Positions 5,448 through 6,085 of a stretch of 6,085 nucleotides of DNA are shown piece after piece. Numbering within the stretch: the stretch's first letter is position 1; each line of letters begins with the position of its first letter. The notes below the pieces were generated by a model. The model had not been told where the DNA came from. It was given only the letters and a program-made list of their open reading frames with translations, and did no database searches. The position numbers and the translations under genes were made by a program. Source of the DNA: Deltaproteobacteria bacterium (GTDB lineage Bacteria; Desulfobacterota; GWC2-55-46; JAUVFY01); assembly GCA_030594025.1 (NCBI GenBank), contig JAUVFY010000086.1:1-6085 (forward strand), written 5' to 3'.

Positions 5448-5617
5448 AAACAATTACCGCGGATCTTATAAGGGACGACGACGGGGGTTACAGTGTCTTC
5501 TGTCCCGAGCTGGATATATCGGCCCGGGGCCGCAGCATGGAGGACGCCTTCGATAAATTCGAAGAGGCCGTGAGGGACTTTCTCGACGGGCACGACAAAG
5601 GCAGGTACCTTCATTAG
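5435..5617 (+). CDS. HicB-like (UPF0150-type) small protein, orphan
   Basis: The 60-residue product matches the partial RNase-H-like fold of the HicB antitoxin family: a first strand (KIKTITADLIRDDDGGY), then YSVFCPELDISARGRS, and a helix MEDAFDKFEEAVRDFL. Family hallmarks are the GGYSV...CPEL turn and the helix starting after the small-residue loop. There is no C-terminal helix-turn-helix or ribbon-helix-helix extension, so DNA binding is not supported. No HicA toxin (a short double-stranded RNA-binding-like protein) is found on either side, so this is an orphan. The likely start is TTG at 5435, five bases after GGAAGG (5424-5429). The gene lies 33 bases after mvhD and 30 before the next gene, with no obvious terminator, and is probably co-transcribed. 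Its role in an Hdr operon is unknown. Confidence 0.82.
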   Translation: MGKIKTITADLIRDDDGGYSVFCPELDISARGRSMEDAFDKFEEAVRDFLDGHDKGRYLH

Positions 5618-5647
5618 TTCGAGTTCAAGTAAAAAAGGAAAGAAGAA

Positions 5648-6085
5648 ATGGAACAGGCTTTAAGGGATAAGGCAAGGGAGCTTCTTACGTCCGGAGAGGT
5701 AAAGCTCGTAATAGGCTGGGGCTGGAACTCGAAGAAGACCCACACCACGCCCGTTTTTATAACGAGGCCCGAGGATGCGGACCGACTCGTCTTTAACGAG
5801 CTTTGCGTAAACAACCTCTCGGTCTTCCTTACGAGGAAGTACCCGGACATAAAGGCCCTGGGAAGGCCGGCCATAGTGGCCAAGGGCTGCGACATAAGGT
5901 CGATCGCGGTACTTATAAGCGAGGGCCAGCTAAAGAGGGAAGACCTCTACATAATGGGCATGACATGCAACGGGACCGTTTACAGACAGGAGCTCTGGAC
6001 AGGGGAGCTCACGCTGGATAACACCTCGCCCAAATGTTATACATGTGATGTAAGGAACCCGCACATAACGGACGCTACCATAGGC
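5648..6085 (+). CDS. FrhB/FdhB-like iron-sulfur protein, N-terminal part (3' partial)
   Basis: The frame is open for 146 codons to the window edge. Start is ATG 5648 with AAGGA (5635-5639) eight bases upstream. Visible features include VKLVIGWGW (residues 18-26), PVFITRPEDADRLVFNELCVNNLSVFL (35-61), AKGCDIRSIAVLISEGQL (78-95), REDLYIMGMTCNG (97-109), and a CxxC at Cys130/Cys133. This pattern resembles the N-terminal part of the coenzyme F420 hydrogenase/dehydrogenase beta-subunit (FrhB/FdhB) family and of related 4Fe-4S proteins found beside hdrA-mvhD in anaerobic bacteria. Such proteins often carry flavin and [4Fe-4S] clusters and feed or drain electrons; here the conserved Cys53, 81, 107, 130, 133 could contribute. 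The C-terminal half is outside the window, so ferredoxin motifs cannot be checked. Family assignment is from recognition of motifs, not a search. It could be the electron-input partner of MvhD. Confidence 0.75.
   Translation, partial: MEQALRDKARELLTSGEVKLVIGWGWNSKKTHTTPVFITRPEDADRLVFNELCVNNLSVFLTRKYPDIKALGRPAIVAKGCDIRSIAVLISEGQLKREDLYIMGMTCNGTVYRQELWTGELTLDNTSPKCYTCDVRNPHITDATIG

Overview
The window is one co-directional (+ strand) stretch of anaerobic energy metabolism genes. It begins inside the alpha subunit of a class I (iron-sulfur) fumarate hydratase and continues with its beta subunit. A complete heterodisulfide-reductase module follows, hdrC-hdrB-hdrA-mvhD, then a small HicB-like gene and the first 146 codons of an iron-sulfur protein that runs off the right edge. 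Two-subunit class I fumarase, HdrABC-MvhD, and heavy use of AGG (Arg) and ATA (Ile) codons in fairly GC-rich genes suggest a strictly anaerobic bacterium, for example a sulfate-reducing or syntrophic Desulfobacterota or a Nitrospirota relative. That placement is inference; no marker gene is present.

Layout. 1-665: fumarase alpha, 5'-truncated by the window edge and interrupted by an in-frame TGA at 87-89. 666-722: spacer with two mutually exclusive hairpins. 723-1280: fumarase beta. 1331-1738: HdrC. 1739-2006: a 268-base AT-richer gap, the only sizeable non-coding stretch; it holds several inverted repeats and ends in a strong hairpin touching the hdrB ribosome binding site. 2007-2879: HdrB. 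2880-2931: spacer with three tandem GCTAAA units and a hairpin touching the hdrA ribosome binding site. 2932-4905: HdrA. 4925-5401: MvhD. 5435-5617: orphan HicB-like protein. 5648-end: FrhB/FdhB-like iron-sulfur protein, partial.

How they work together. HdrA carries FAD and several [4Fe-4S] clusters and is the flavin-based electron-bifurcating (or confurcating) subunit. HdrC relays electrons to the two non-cubane clusters of HdrB, and MvhD is the [2Fe-2S] adaptor that connects HdrA to an electron-input enzyme. No hydrogenase or formate dehydrogenase catalytic subunit is visible here. The gene starting at 5648 is the nearest candidate partner, and the organisation recalls the HdrCBA-MvhD sets that sit next to MetV/MetF methylene-tetrahydrofolate reductase in anaerobic bacteria. 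The fumarase may be in the same transcript, but it may also be a separate unit, because the Hdr genes have their own leader-like region.

The proteins belong to known families. The least explained parts are non-coding: the hdrC-hdrB gap, where two strong structures compete for the same G-rich segment beside the hdrB Shine-Dalgarno; the repeat-bearing hdrA leader; and the nonsense codon in an otherwise well conserved fumarase.
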